Part shown: positions 17,859 through 26,529 of the stretch, piece after piece
Layout: each line of letters opens with the position of its first letter
Numbering within the stretch: position 1 is the stretch's first letter
Assembly (NCBI GenBank): GCA_017881265.1
Contig: JADGRA010000016.1
Location: 1-64,000 of the forward strand
Source of the DNA: Myxococcaceae bacterium
GTDB lineage: Bacteria; Myxococcota; Myxococcia; Myxococcales; Myxococcaceae
DNA: 64,000 nucleotides
Direction of reading: 5' to 3'
Made by a program: the position numbers and the translations under genes
The notes under the pieces: generated by a model
The model's database searches: none
Told to the model about the DNA's origin: nothing
The model's input: the letters and a program-made list of their open reading frames with translations, nothing else

Positions 17859-18128
17859 ATGGGACGACGTGGCCTGAAATTCGCGGTGCTGGGCGCGTTG
17901 GTGCTGGCCACGCTGTCTGCACTGGACGCCCGTGGCTTTCGCCGGGCGGCGCGCCTGCGTGCCCAGGTGGAGGCGCTGCGCCGCGCGAACCGCCAGCTCG
18001 GCGAGGACAACGCGGCGCTAACGCGAGAAATCAACGCCCAGCACGTCGATGCGCGCGCCACCGAGCGGGCAGTACGCGAGGAACTCGGCTACGTGCGACC
18101 GGGCGAACTCGTCTTTCAGGTGGAATGA
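17859..18128 (+). CDS. ftsB: FtsB/DivIC-like septum formation initiator
   Basis: An 89-residue bitopic protein with a short basic N-terminus, one TM helix (about 6-22), then a coiled coil rich in Leu/Arg/Glu ('VEALRRANRQLGEDNAALTR' region). The C-terminal motif 'REELGYVRPGELVF' matches the FtsB/DivIC pattern (E-x-LGYV-x-PGE). The protein joins FtsL and FtsQ in the divisome. The ATG at 17859 fits; upstream codons do not look coding. The stop overlaps the diguanylate cyclase start as ATGA, so the two are translationally coupled, an unusual link between division and c-di-GMP. Confidence 0.85.
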   Translation: MGRRGLKFAVLGALVLATLSALDARGFRRAARLRAQVEALRRANRQLGEDNAALTREINAQHVDARATERAVREELGYVRPGELVFQVE

Positions 18129-20272
18129 GCGCCGCGCCGGCCATGCCCACGGCGCTGCGCAGGACGCTGCGGTGGGCGGCGGCCGCGCTGCCCTTCGCCT
18201 CCGTCGTGGCCGCAGTGGGCTTTCTCGCCAGCGGGTTGTTTCCGACAGTCCTCGAGCCGTTTTGGGTCGCCCCGGCCACCCTGCTTTTGGTGCTGGCCGG
18301 CGTGGCCGCCGGCGCCGGCCGCCGCACCCCGAGGCGGAGGGACAAGGAGAGGGGCCTGGCCGACGACCTCGCGCTGGGCGCGCCGCTGGTGGCAGCCAGC
18401 GTGCTGGTGGCGACGCTGGTGGGCGAGGGCCTTTTCCCCCTCGTCTACCTGGTGATGGCGGGCCTGGTGGGCTTTCTGCGCTTCGGGGCGGCCTCGCTGC
18501 TTGTCCTGTTGGCGGTGGGGCTGGATGCACTGCGGATGAGTCGCTCCGGGGCCCCCCGCACGGCCGAGGTGGCGGCGCACGCCGTCTTCCTGCTGTTGTT
18601 TGCGGCCACCTACCGCCTCGTCCTCAACGCCCGGCTTGCCCTCGCCCGGCGTGCCGAGATTGACGCGGTGCGCAATCGACTCCGGGAAGTGGAGGAGGAC
18701 GCGCGGACGTTCCGCCTGGTGGATTCGGGCAGCACCGAGCGCGCTGGCGGGGCGGCGGCCCAGGAGAAGTGGCTGTTGGCCTCGGTTCAGCAGGTGGAGG
18801 GGGCCGTCGGGGCCGTGCTGGACGTCGCCGAGCTCGCCATCAAAAGCCACACCTGCGCGGCCTTCCTACTCGATGCCGATGACCGAATGCTGCGCCTACA
18901 TGACTGCCGGAGCGTCTCCGAAGACGTCCAGCGGGCGCGCGTCCCGGCGGGGGAGGGCATCCTCGGCGGCGTGGTGCGCCGCGGGGTGGCCGTCCGGATG
19001 GTGTCCGAGGGCGGCGTGCGGGGGGTGGGTTGGTACCAGCGCCACGTCCGGGTGAAGGCCGTCTGCGCCGTGCCGCTCCAGGAACAGTCCGGGCAGCTGC
19101 GGGGGGTGCTGCTCGCGGACCGGCTGGAGGCGGAAGCCTTCACCGACGGCGACGAGCAGTTGCTGGCGACGCTGGCCCGGGAGGTGCTCCGGGCGCTGGA
19201 GGTGGAGCGCGTTCTGGGCGAGGTGCGAAGGGGGCGAGACGAGAAGGCGCGCTTCTTCAGTGCCATTGAGGAGCTCAACCGTGCGGTCGACCCCGGGGCG
19301 GTGTTTGCCGCCGTGGTGGAGAATGCCCGGGCGCTGGCGGCGCTCGACTTCGTCGCGGTGACGCTTGTCCAGGAGGAGGACGGCGCCCGGGTGCACCGGG
19401 TGGCCAAGGTGGCCGGTAGCCCCACGGCCCGGGCCCTGGAGGGGCGCAGCTTCCCGGACAACAACGGCCTGGTGGCCAATGTCGTCCGTTATGGCGCGCC
19501 TCTGCCCGGTCGGGCGCTTCCCAACATGGAGCAGAAAGTCGTTTTTGACGACGCCACGGAGGTGCGCGGCCTCGGCGCCCTGCGCATCCTGCCGCTGGTG
19601 GCGGCAGACCGCATTCTTGGAACGCTGGTGGCCGGAACCAAGGCACGGGGCGCCCTCGGAGAGGATGTCCTGCGGATGCTCGAGGTCCTCGCCATCCAGG
19701 CGGCGCAGGCCGTGCTCCGGGCCCAGCTGTTCGAGCAGACCGAGCGGCTGGCCACCACCGACGGTTTGACCGCCCTGGCCAACCGGCGCACCTTCCAGAG
19801 CCGGGCGGCGCAGGCGCTGGCCCAGGCCCGTCGTTACGGGCGCGCCTGTGCGGTGCTCATCACCGACATCGACCACTTCAAGGCGGTGAACGACACCTAT
19901 GGCCATCCCGCCGGCGACGTGGTGCTTCGCGGGGTGGCGCAAATGCTCCGCGAGCAAGCCCGTGACACCGACGTCGTGGCCCGCTACGGCGGCGAGGAAT
20001 TCGCGGTGGTGATGCCGGAGACGGACCTGCGGGGCGCCCTGGTCATCGCCGAGCGCCTCCGCGAGGCAGTGGCGGCGCGCAGCTTCCAGACCGAGCTCGG
20101 CCCGGTGCGCGTCACCCTCAGCGTCGGGCTCGCCGCCTCGCCCGAGGATGGCACGGAGATGGACGCCCTGGTGCAGCTCGCCGATGCGTGCCTCTACCGG
20201 GCGAAGCGCGAGGGGCGCAACCGGGTGGTGACGTCCGAGGCGCTCCGCCCGGCGCGCCTTCAGGCCAGCTAG
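18125..20272 (+). CDS. Membrane diguanylate cyclase with two GAF-like domains (GGEEF)
   Basis: A 715-residue c-di-GMP synthase. Residues about 15-170 hold roughly five hydrophobic helices; a coiled-coil linker precedes two GAF-like sensor domains (about 215-350 and 385-535). The C-terminal GGDEF domain begins 'TTDGLTALANRRTF', contains 'LITDIDHFKAVNDTYGH', and has the active motif GGEEF at 622-626. The inhibitory I-site RDTD lies at 613-616, five residues ahead, so product inhibition should be intact. The sequence therefore predicts an active, feedback-controlled cyclase sensing a membrane or cytosolic cue. Start ATG overlaps the ftsB stop (ATGA). Confidence 0.93.
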   Translation: MSAAPAMPTALRRTLRWAAAALPFASVVAAVGFLASGLFPTVLEPFWVAPATLLLVLAGVAAGAGRRTPRRRDKERGLADDLALGAPLVAASVLVATLVGEGLFPLVYLVMAGLVGFLRFGAASLLVLLAVGLDALRMSRSGAPRTAEVAAHAVFLLLFAATYRLVLNARLALARRAEIDAVRNRLREVEEDARTFRLVDSGSTERAGGAAAQEKWLLASVQQVEGAVGAVLDVAELAIKSHTCAAFLLDADDRMLRLHDCRSVSEDVQRARVPAGEGILGGVVRRGVAVRMVSEGGVRGVGWYQRHVRVKAVCAVPLQEQSGQLRGVLLADRLEAEAFTDGDEQLLATLAREVLRALEVERVLGEVRRGRDEKARFFSAIEELNRAVDPGAVFAAVVENARALAALDFVAVTLVQEEDGARVHRVAKVAGSPTARALEGRSFPDNNGLVANVVRYGAPLPGRALPNMEQKVVFDDATEVRGLGALRILPLVAADRILGTLVAGTKARGALGEDVLRMLEVLAIQAAQAVLRAQLFEQTERLATTDGLTALANRRTFQSRAAQALAQARRYGRACAVLITDIDHFKAVNDTYGHPAGDVVLRGVAQMLREQARDTDVVARYGGEEFAVVMPETDLRGALVIAERLREAVAARSFQTELGPVRVTLSVGLAASPEDGTEMDALVQLADACLYRAKREGRNRVVTSEALRPARLQAS

Positions 20273-20330
20273 CGGCGCCGCTGGGCCTGACGGCCCCGGG
20301 GCGCGTGGGTTTGGGGCTAAGGAGGGGCCC

Positions 20331-21113
20331 GTGGCTCGCCACCCCATCGCCGTCACCAGCCGCGCGAACCCCGGGGCGTTGGACGTCGCCCAGGCAGCAG
20401 CCGTGGCCGAGCGCTGGCGCGTTCCGCTGCTGGCCCGTCCCGGGCGCGGAGGCCTCGCTGCGCTGCTGGCCGTGGCGGAAACGCTGCTCGTCGTCGAGCG
20501 TTCGGGCGTGTGCCTCCAGGATGGCGAGGGCAGCGCCCGCTGGTCGACGGGGCTCGCGGCCCTGCGCCTCCGGGCGCTCGACGCCGGCGGGCAGGGCGAG
20601 GCCCTGGTGCGCGTGGCGGGCCTTCTTCCCGGCGAGCGCGTGCTGGACTGCACCCTGGGGCTGGCCCAGGACGCACGGGTGGCGGCGCGGCTGGTGGGGC
20701 CAACGGGGCAGCTGGTGGGAGTCGAGATCAGCTTGCCGCTGGCCATGCTGGCCGCCGAAGGCCTGCGCCGCGAGCCCGAGGACCCGCGCAGTGCCCCCCT
20801 GGCCATCCACCATGCTGACGCCCGCACGTACCTGGCTGGGCTGGCCCGCGGCAGCTTCGACGTGGTGCTGTTTGACCCGATGTTCTCCCGGGAGTCTCGG
20901 GCGCAGCCCAGCTTCGCGCTGCTGCGCCGCCTGGCCAGCGCCGCGCCCCTGGACGCCTCGACACTGGCCGAGGCCCGGCGCGTGGCCCGGCGCCTGGTGG
21001 TGGTGAAGGCTCGGCGCCATGGCGCCGAGCTGAGGGCGCTGGGGCTACTGCCGGAACGCGCCTCGCGCAGCGCGCCGGTGGTGTGGGCGCGCGCGGCGCC
21101 TCTGGAAGACTGA
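20331..21113 (+). CDS. RsmJ-like SAM-dependent methyltransferase
   Basis: A 260-residue class I methyltransferase-like protein. 'ERVLDCTLGLAQDARVAARL' is motif I (an atypical, Gly-poor form), 'LVGVEIS' the acidic end of strand 2, and 'FDVVLFDPMFS' the catalytic DPMF motif seen in RsmJ (16S rRNA m2G1516 methyltransferase). The N-terminal 70 residues resemble the RsmJ N-lobe less clearly. Function as an rRNA methylase is inferred. The GTG at 20331 has a strong AAGGAGG six bases upstream. It ends 11 bp from the convergent nucleotidase gene. Confidence 0.72.
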   Translation: MARHPIAVTSRANPGALDVAQAAAVAERWRVPLLARPGRGGLAALLAVAETLLVVERSGVCLQDGEGSARWSTGLAALRLRALDAGGQGEALVRVAGLLPGERVLDCTLGLAQDARVAARLVGPTGQLVGVEISLPLAMLAAEGLRREPEDPRSAPLAIHHADARTYLAGLARGSFDVVLFDPMFSRESRAQPSFALLRRLASAAPLDASTLAEARRVARRLVVVKARRHGAELRALGLLPERASRSAPVVWARAAPLED

Positions 21114-21124
21114 CGGGCGGCCCC

Positions 21125-22816
21125 TCACAGGGGCGGCCGGCTCGACCCCTTGGCAGGGCCCTCGCTGCCGATGGGGGCGAGCTTGCCGGAGGGGGCCCCG
21201 CCCTGTTCGTGAGGCATCAACTCGCGCTGGCTGCGCAGGTACTGCGTCGGCGAGACGTGCAGCAGGTTGCTCACCCGCGAGGTGTAGAGACAGGCGTACT
21301 GCTCCACCTGGGCGCCGAACCGGCTGTTTTCGTGCCCCTCCTTGAAGAGAAGGCCCCAGTAGGGGTTGTAGCCGGCTTCCACATCGCGCTCGAGCGTCTC
21401 GGCGATGTCGCTGGCGGCCTTGAGCGCCCGGCGCAGTCGCTCGAGCTCCGCCTTGGCCCCTCGCCTCTGCTGCTCGAACTCCGCCCGCTCCGCCTCGCCC
21501 GGGCTTTCGCGCTCCAGTCGCCGTTCCAGGCCGGCCAGGAGGGCCTTGTGCTGATTCACAGCGTCATCCAGCCGCGCCCGCAGGAGCTCCACTTCGGAGA
21601 GGCGAGAAATCTCCTCCCGTCGGCCTTCGGTGTAGCGGATTTCATCCTCCAGCTCCTGCACCACCATGCAGGTCCGCCAGAGGGAAGCTTTTCGCGACTT
21701 GAGGATGTCCCCGTAGATGTGGTCTCCGACGTACAGCACCTTGTCTCCGGAGAAGCCCGTCAGCCGCTCGAAGCTCGCCAGGTTTCCGCCCCGGTACACC
21801 TTCCAGCGGTCCAGCGAGGTGGCCTCCCCTAGCACCGCGCCTTCCTCGGAGGTGGGGTCCAGCTCGAGGAAGGGGCGACTGTCAGAGAAGAAGCCGGGCT
21901 TGTCCGCGCCGGTGATGACGACGTCGAAGTAGTTGCGCCACGTCGGGTACTCCTGCGCGAGCCCGTCCAGAAGGTGGGACATGACGGCCTGGGTGTAGTC
22001 CCACTGCGAATTGGTGAGCAGGAACAGCTTCTTGCCCCCCGACCGCAGCCGGTGCAGGGCCGGGCCCAGCTCGGGGTCGCGGTAGATGTACCGGGCCATG
22101 TCGCGCCGGACCGCCCGTTTCAGTGAATTGTCGCGGTGCACCGAGTCGATGGCTTCGCGCACGTCGTCGTAGAGGCGGCCGAAATCGAGCGGATGCCCCC
22201 GGGATTCCAGCAATTCGATGATGGCGGCGTAGGCCCACGCCTCGGGAAGCGAGAACAGGGTGTCAATCCACGCGTACCGGTTCCCGCGCAGCCGCACCGG
22301 CTCGTTGCGGTACAGCCGTTGCCAGGCTTCGTGGCCGAGCGGGCGCAGGCCATGCCAGGCCCGTCCCACCTGTCCGAAGCGGTCGAGCTTGAGCAGGTTG
22401 CCGTGGGAGCGGTCCACCACCAGGCCGCGGATGACGAAGGTGTGGTCGTAGGGGAGCAGCCCAATCTCGTGCGGGTAGCCGTGGTCAGTCACCAGCCGGC
22501 CCAGCGTCAAGTCGAAGGAGAGCTGCTCGATGCGCCGCTGGTGGTAGATGGCCAGCGTGTAATCCATGTCGAAACCGACCATCTCCACGCCGGCCAGCCG
22601 CAGGTTGCGGTTGACGAAGACACCCCGGGCCCGTTCCGTCTCCCGGCGCTCGCGGGGAGCGGTCAGCAGCCGGGCCAGCTCGGCGTCGTCGAGGAGCCCG
22701 AGCGCATCCTCCTCGGCGACGCGGGCCTCGGCCGACTGGGGCCCTTCCGGGGCGCCCCCGTGGACGACGGAGAGGGGGAGGGCGGCGGGCGGCGCAGTGG
22801 GGTTGGCTGAGCGCAT
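21125..22816 (-). CDS. HAD-IG family 5'-nucleotidase
   Basis: A 563-residue cytosolic-type nucleotidase (HAD subfamily IG, related to eukaryotic NT5C2). HAD motif I is 'GFDMDYTLAIY' with nucleophile Asp83 and general acid Asp85; motif II is 'LFLLTNSQWDY'; motif IV with its acidic pair is 'VLYVGDHIYGDILKSR'. The C-terminal third has a long charged coiled-coil region ('LEQQRR' area) and then the 'NPYWGLLFKEGH' segment common in the family. The expected reaction is dephosphorylation of nucleoside 5'-monophosphates. The ATG at 22816 is preferred; the first 60 residues are low-complexity. Diverges from the zinc-ribbon gene. Confidence 0.88.
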   Translation of the reverse strand: MRSANPTAPPAALPLSVVHGGAPEGPQSAEARVAEEDALGLLDDAELARLLTAPRERRETERARGVFVNRNLRLAGVEMVGFDMDYTLAIYHQRRIEQLSFDLTLGRLVTDHGYPHEIGLLPYDHTFVIRGLVVDRSHGNLLKLDRFGQVGRAWHGLRPLGHEAWQRLYRNEPVRLRGNRYAWIDTLFSLPEAWAYAAIIELLESRGHPLDFGRLYDDVREAIDSVHRDNSLKRAVRRDMARYIYRDPELGPALHRLRSGGKKLFLLTNSQWDYTQAVMSHLLDGLAQEYPTWRNYFDVVITGADKPGFFSDSRPFLELDPTSEEGAVLGEATSLDRWKVYRGGNLASFERLTGFSGDKVLYVGDHIYGDILKSRKASLWRTCMVVQELEDEIRYTEGRREEISRLSEVELLRARLDDAVNQHKALLAGLERRLERESPGEAERAEFEQQRRGAKAELERLRRALKAASDIAETLERDVEAGYNPYWGLLFKEGHENSRFGAQVEQYACLYTSRVSNLLHVSPTQYLRSQRELMPHEQGGAPSGKLAPIGSEGPAKGSSRPPL

Positions 22817-22913
22817 GGGGGCGATGGTGGCATAACCGCAGCCGGGCTCCAGTGGCCGCCCGGTCAATTTCTTGCGACTGCGCCTGAGTGCGTGGCACGG
22901 TGGGCGTCTGGCC

Positions 22914-23192
22914 ATGGGACGCCGTGCTCGCTCCGATGCCGACCTTGCCGTTCGGCTCGCCGGGCGAATCGCCGAGTTGGAAGACCGCATCCGGGCGCTC
23001 GAGCTGCGGGTGGCCCGCGTCTCCAAGACGGGGGAGCGGCTTGGCACACAGAAGGCCGCGCTGCGCCCGCCGGCCCCGAGCGCCTCGCGGTGCCCCGGCT
23101 GCCTGCTGGAGCTGCCCCGGGGCCGCCGCGGCCCGTCCTGCGTCTGGTGTGGCTTCGTCTTCTCGGCCGTTCGCCGTCGCGCGACCCGCTAA
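22914..23192 (+). CDS. Small coiled-coil plus zinc-ribbon protein
   Basis: A 92-residue protein. Residues 8-40 form a predicted amphipathic coiled coil ('IAELEDRIRALELRVARV'), and the C-terminus has a four-Cys zinc ribbon, Cys60/Cys63 and Cys76/Cys79 (CPGC, CVWC), followed by a basic end. The architecture suggests dimerisation with nucleic-acid or protein binding; no family is recognised. The ATG at 22914 starts the coding region. It sits between the divergent nucleotidase and the M16 operon, 57 bp upstream of the latter, and may be its first gene. Confidence 0.6.
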   Translation: MGRRARSDADLAVRLAGRIAELEDRIRALELRVARVSKTGERLGTQKAALRPPAPSASRCPGCLLELPRGRRGPSCVWCGFVFSAVRRRATR

Positions 23193-23249
23193 GTGTGCCG
23201 TTCGGCAGGGGTGGCGGACACGCCGGCTGAGGGCTATGCAGGGCGACCC

Positions 23250-24509
23250 ATGTCCTCCCTGTTCCGGGTGCACGAAGCCACCCTCCGAAACGGCCTCCGG
23301 GTCCGCGTCGTCCCCAGCACCGACACGCCGGTGGTCAGCCTCTACACCTTCTTCCGCGTGGGCTCGCGCAACGAGCGGCCCGGTCTGACCGGCATCAGCC
23401 ACCTGTTTGAGCACATGATGTTCAACGGCGCGAAGAAGTACGGACCGAACCAGTTCGACGAGGTGCTGGAGGCCCATGGCGGGCGTTCCAACGCCTACAC
23501 CAGCCACGACCTGACCGTGTACTACGAGGACTTTGCCTCCGAGGCCCTGGAGCAGGTGCTCGACCTGGAGGCCGACCGCATGCGCTCGTTGACCATCTCC
23601 GACAAGGTGCTCGAACGCGAGCGTGAGGTGGTGAAGGAAGAGCGTCGCCTCCGCGTCGACAACGAGGTGATGGGGTTGATTGACGAGGAGCTGCACGCCC
23701 TCGTGTACCAGGCCCATCCCTACCGCTGGCCCGTCATCGGCTGGATGGGCGACATCGAGGCCATCCAGCGCCAGGATTGCGAGGCCTACTTCCGGACGTA
23801 CTACGCGCCCAGCAATGCCGTGCTTTGGATTGCCGGCAACGTCGAGCCGGAGGCCACCTTGCGACGCGTCCGCCTTGCCTACGGCAACATTCCGCGAGGC
23901 CCCTCGGTGCCGGCGGTGGTCAACGCCGAGCCCGTTCAGCGGGGAGAACGCCGGAGCGTGCTGTCCCATCCCGCCCAGGCTCCTGGCCTGCTTGTGGCCT
24001 ACCGGGGGCCGGCCGTGTCCAATGCCGACGCCGTCACGCTCGACGTGCTGGAATTCATCCTCGCCGTGGGCGAAGGAAGCCGACTCACCAAGCGCTTGGT
24101 GTACGAGGAGAAGGTCGCCGTCGACGTCGGCATGGACTGGAGCTGGCGCCTCGACCCAGGGCTGCTGCTGTTCCACGCCGAGCTCGCGCCGGATGGCGAG
24201 CCGGCCCGCGTTGAAGCGGCGCTCTACCGGGAACTGGCCCGGCTAGCCAAGGAGGGCGTCAGCGAGCGCGAGCTCACCAAGGCGAAGAACAACCTCAAGG
24301 CTCACCTGATGCGCGAGCTGACCACCGCCTCCGGCCGGGCGCACGCCCTGGGAAGCTACGAGGCCTACCTGGGCTCCTGGCGGGCCGGACTCCGCCTCGG
24401 CGAGCACTACGCCCGGGTGGATGCCGCTGCGGTCCAGGCCGTCGCCGCCCGGTACCTGCTGCCCTCGCAGCGCTCGGTGGTGACGCTGCATCCGCGGGCC
24501 TCGGCGTGA
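23250..24509 (+). CDS. M16B zinc peptidase, catalytic subunit
   Basis: A 419-residue single-domain M16 peptidase of the mitochondrial-processing-peptidase type. The zinc site is HLFEH at 51-55 with the third ligand in 'REREVVKEERR'. 'NAYTSHDLTVYYEDF' and 'GRAHALGSYE' are family features. No signal peptide is seen, so cytosolic unless exported otherwise. The ATG at 23250 follows GCAGGGCG. It overlaps the next gene by GTGA. Bacterial M16B enzymes commonly form a heterodimer of one active and one inactive subunit, and this pair fits. The substrate could be signal peptides or small peptides. Confidence 0.92.
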   Translation: MSSLFRVHEATLRNGLRVRVVPSTDTPVVSLYTFFRVGSRNERPGLTGISHLFEHMMFNGAKKYGPNQFDEVLEAHGGRSNAYTSHDLTVYYEDFASEALEQVLDLEADRMRSLTISDKVLEREREVVKEERRLRVDNEVMGLIDEELHALVYQAHPYRWPVIGWMGDIEAIQRQDCEAYFRTYYAPSNAVLWIAGNVEPEATLRRVRLAYGNIPRGPSVPAVVNAEPVQRGERRSVLSHPAQAPGLLVAYRGPAVSNADAVTLDVLEFILAVGEGSRLTKRLVYEEKVAVDVGMDWSWRLDPGLLLFHAELAPDGEPARVEAALYRELARLAKEGVSERELTKAKNNLKAHLMRELTTASGRAHALGSYEAYLGSWRAGLRLGEHYARVDAAAVQAVAARYLLPSQRSVVTLHPRASA

Positions 24510-25834
24510 AGCACGCCGAGCGGATACTTCCACCGCGGGCCCACTTCACCACCGAGGGGGGCCTGGGCGTGGAGGTGGCGAAGCGGGGTCGGGTCCCGCT
24601 GGTGTCCATCCGGCTGGTGGTGCAGTCCGGGGCGGCAACGGACCCCCCGGAGCGCGCCGGCCTGGCCGACTTCACCGTCAGGCTGATGCGGCGGGGCACC
24701 GCGCGCCTCGACGCCGATGCCCTCAACGAGGCCGTGGAATTCGTCGGCGGGACCCTGGCCGTCTTCGCCGCGGAGGACTTCGTGGCCCTGGCGGTGACGA
24801 CGCCGGCCGAGCACCTTCCGGGGATGCTGGACGTGCTGGCGCAGATGGTACGAGAGCCCACCTTCCCGCAGCACGAGTTCGACACCGAGCGCGACCGCTC
24901 CCTGGCGCAATTCGCCAATGACCTGGACGACCCGGGGCTCCTGGCCGACCGCGCCCTGCAGCGCGCCCTGTGGGGAACGCACCCCTACGGCCATGACGTC
25001 GCTGGGAACCGCGCTTCGGTGCAGCGGATGGTCCGCGAGGAGGTGGTCGCCTTCCACCGCGACCGCTTCGGACCTCAGGTGTCCCGGCTGGTGCTCGTCG
25101 GCGCCATCGACGTGGCGTCGGCGCGCCCGCTGGTGGAGCGCGCCTTCGCCGGCTGGAAGGGAGGGCCGACCGAGGTGGCGGTCCCCCCGCCCCTGACGCA
25201 GACAGCCTTCGAGGGGAAGGTGCTCGTGGTGGACCGGCCGGACCAGACCCAGGCGCAGGTGCGCCTCGGGGGCCTGGCCTACCGCCGGGGCGAGGCCGTC
25301 AGCTTCCCGGCGCAGGTCATGAACGCCGCCCTCGGCGGGGGCTTCACCTCGCGCCTGGTGCGGGAGGTCCGCGTCCGGCGCGGCCTCTCTTATGGCGTGG
25401 GGAGCAGCTTCGAGTCGATGCGCTCCGCAGGCAGCTTCTCGGTGTCGTCCTTCACCAAGCTGAAGACGACGCGGACGCTGCTGGAGGTGACGCTGGGAGA
25501 GGTGGCGCGGATGCGGGAGCGGGGTCCGACCCGGGCGGAAGTGAAGAAGGCCCAGGAGTACCTGGCTGGTCTCTTCCCGCTGCGGGTCGAGACCAACGAG
25601 GCCGTGGCGAGTGCCCTGGCCGACCTCTGGGTGTATTCGCTGGGACCGGACTGGGTGGACCGCTACCGGGAGCGTGTCCGCGCGGTGACGCGCGGCGAGG
25701 CTGCTCAGGCCGCGGCACGCTTCTGCTTCCCTCGCCCGGCGGCGGTGGTGCTGGTGGGCCCGGGCGAGGCGCTGGCGCGGGCCGGCGAGGGGCTGGGCGC
25801 GGTGACGGTGGTGCCGGCGACCGAACTGCTGTGA
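24506..25834 (+). CDS. M16B peptidase-like protein, non-catalytic subunit
   Basis: A 442-residue M16 homologue. Where the catalytic subunit has HxxEH, this has 'LADFTVRLMRRGT', so zinc ligands are absent. It keeps 'ALWGTHPYGHDVAGN' and 'RGLSYGVGSSFE', including the Arg/Tyr pair that in M16B heterodimers lies in the partner subunit and completes substrate binding. Therefore it is predicted to be the regulatory partner of the 23250 product. It begins with GTG overlapping the upstream TGA and ends with another GTGA overlap onto the pseudouridine synthase gene, so all three are translationally coupled. Confidence 0.9.
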   Translation: MKHAERILPPRAHFTTEGGLGVEVAKRGRVPLVSIRLVVQSGAATDPPERAGLADFTVRLMRRGTARLDADALNEAVEFVGGTLAVFAAEDFVALAVTTPAEHLPGMLDVLAQMVREPTFPQHEFDTERDRSLAQFANDLDDPGLLADRALQRALWGTHPYGHDVAGNRASVQRMVREEVVAFHRDRFGPQVSRLVLVGAIDVASARPLVERAFAGWKGGPTEVAVPPPLTQTAFEGKVLVVDRPDQTQAQVRLGGLAYRRGEAVSFPAQVMNAALGGGFTSRLVREVRVRRGLSYGVGSSFESMRSAGSFSVSSFTKLKTTRTLLEVTLGEVARMRERGPTRAEVKKAQEYLAGLFPLRVETNEAVASALADLWVYSLGPDWVDRYRERVRAVTRGEAAQAAARFCFPRPAAVVLVGPGEALARAGEGLGAVTVVPATELL

Positions 25835-26529
25835 CGGGGGTCCGGGTCCTCGTTCGGAGCGGCGGCCTGATCGCGGTGGACAAGCCGGCCGGGGTTCTGG
25901 TGGTGCCGGGACGGCAGGACAAGGCTTGCATGCGCCAGCAGCTGCAGGAAAGCCTCGGCCAGCCGGTGTGGGTGGTCCACCGGCTCGACCGGGACACCAC
26001 TGGCGTGCTGCTGTTTGCCCTCGACGCCGCCTCCCACCGCACCGCCAGCTTGGCCTTCGAAGCCGGGGAGGTGCGCAAGACGTACCTCGCCCTGGTATCG
26101 CCGCCGCTCGAGGGGCCGCAGGTGGTGGATGTGCCCCTGTTGCCCGCGCGCCGGGGAAGGATGCGGCTGGCCGGAGAAGGCGAGGGGGGCAAGCCGGCGC
26201 GCACCCGCCTGCGCCCGCTCGAGCGCTATTTGCAGGGAGGCCTGGTGGAGGCCGAGCCTCTCACCGGCCGGACGCACCAGATTCGCCTGCACCTGCAAGC
26301 TGCCGGTTCTCCGCTGCTGGTCGACCCGCAGTACGGGCGGCCGGTGCCCCTCACCGAGGCCGCCCTGGGAGGGACCGGCGAGGGGGTGGTTCTCGCGCGC
26401 ACCCCGTTGCATGCCGCGCGGCTTGTGCTTCCTGCGGGCGGCGGTCTGCCCGCGGTGGACGTCGAGGTGCCCCTGCCGGACGACATGCAGCGCACCCTGG
26501 TGCTGCTGCGCCTCACGGGCCCACGGTGA
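25831..26529 (+). CDS. RluA-family pseudouridine synthase
   Basis: A 232-residue RNA pseudouridine synthase. The catalytic motif 'HRLDRDTTG' is at 50-58 with nucleophile Asp53; 'KTYLALV' and 'GRTHQIRLHLQ' are further family motifs. There is no N-terminal S4 domain, as in RluA/RluE-like single-domain enzymes or TruC. The exact uridine target is not readable. Start GTG overlaps the M16 gene (GTGA). The 3' end overlaps the convergent lipoprotein gene by 17 bp. Confidence 0.9.
   Translation: MTGVRVLVRSGGLIAVDKPAGVLVVPGRQDKACMRQQLQESLGQPVWVVHRLDRDTTGVLLFALDAASHRTASLAFEAGEVRKTYLALVSPPLEGPQVVDVPLLPARRGRMRLAGEGEGGKPARTRLRPLERYLQGGLVEAEPLTGRTHQIRLHLQAAGSPLLVDPQYGRPVPLTEAALGGTGEGVVLARTPLHAARLVLPAGGGLPAVDVEVPLPDDMQRTLVLLRLTGPR

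Noticed and set aside
18896-20827. 643-residue minus-strand open frame opposite the diguanylate cyclase and methyltransferase
   Set aside because: Spans the antisense of two genes with clear motifs; composition is His/Gly/Arg-rich shadow.
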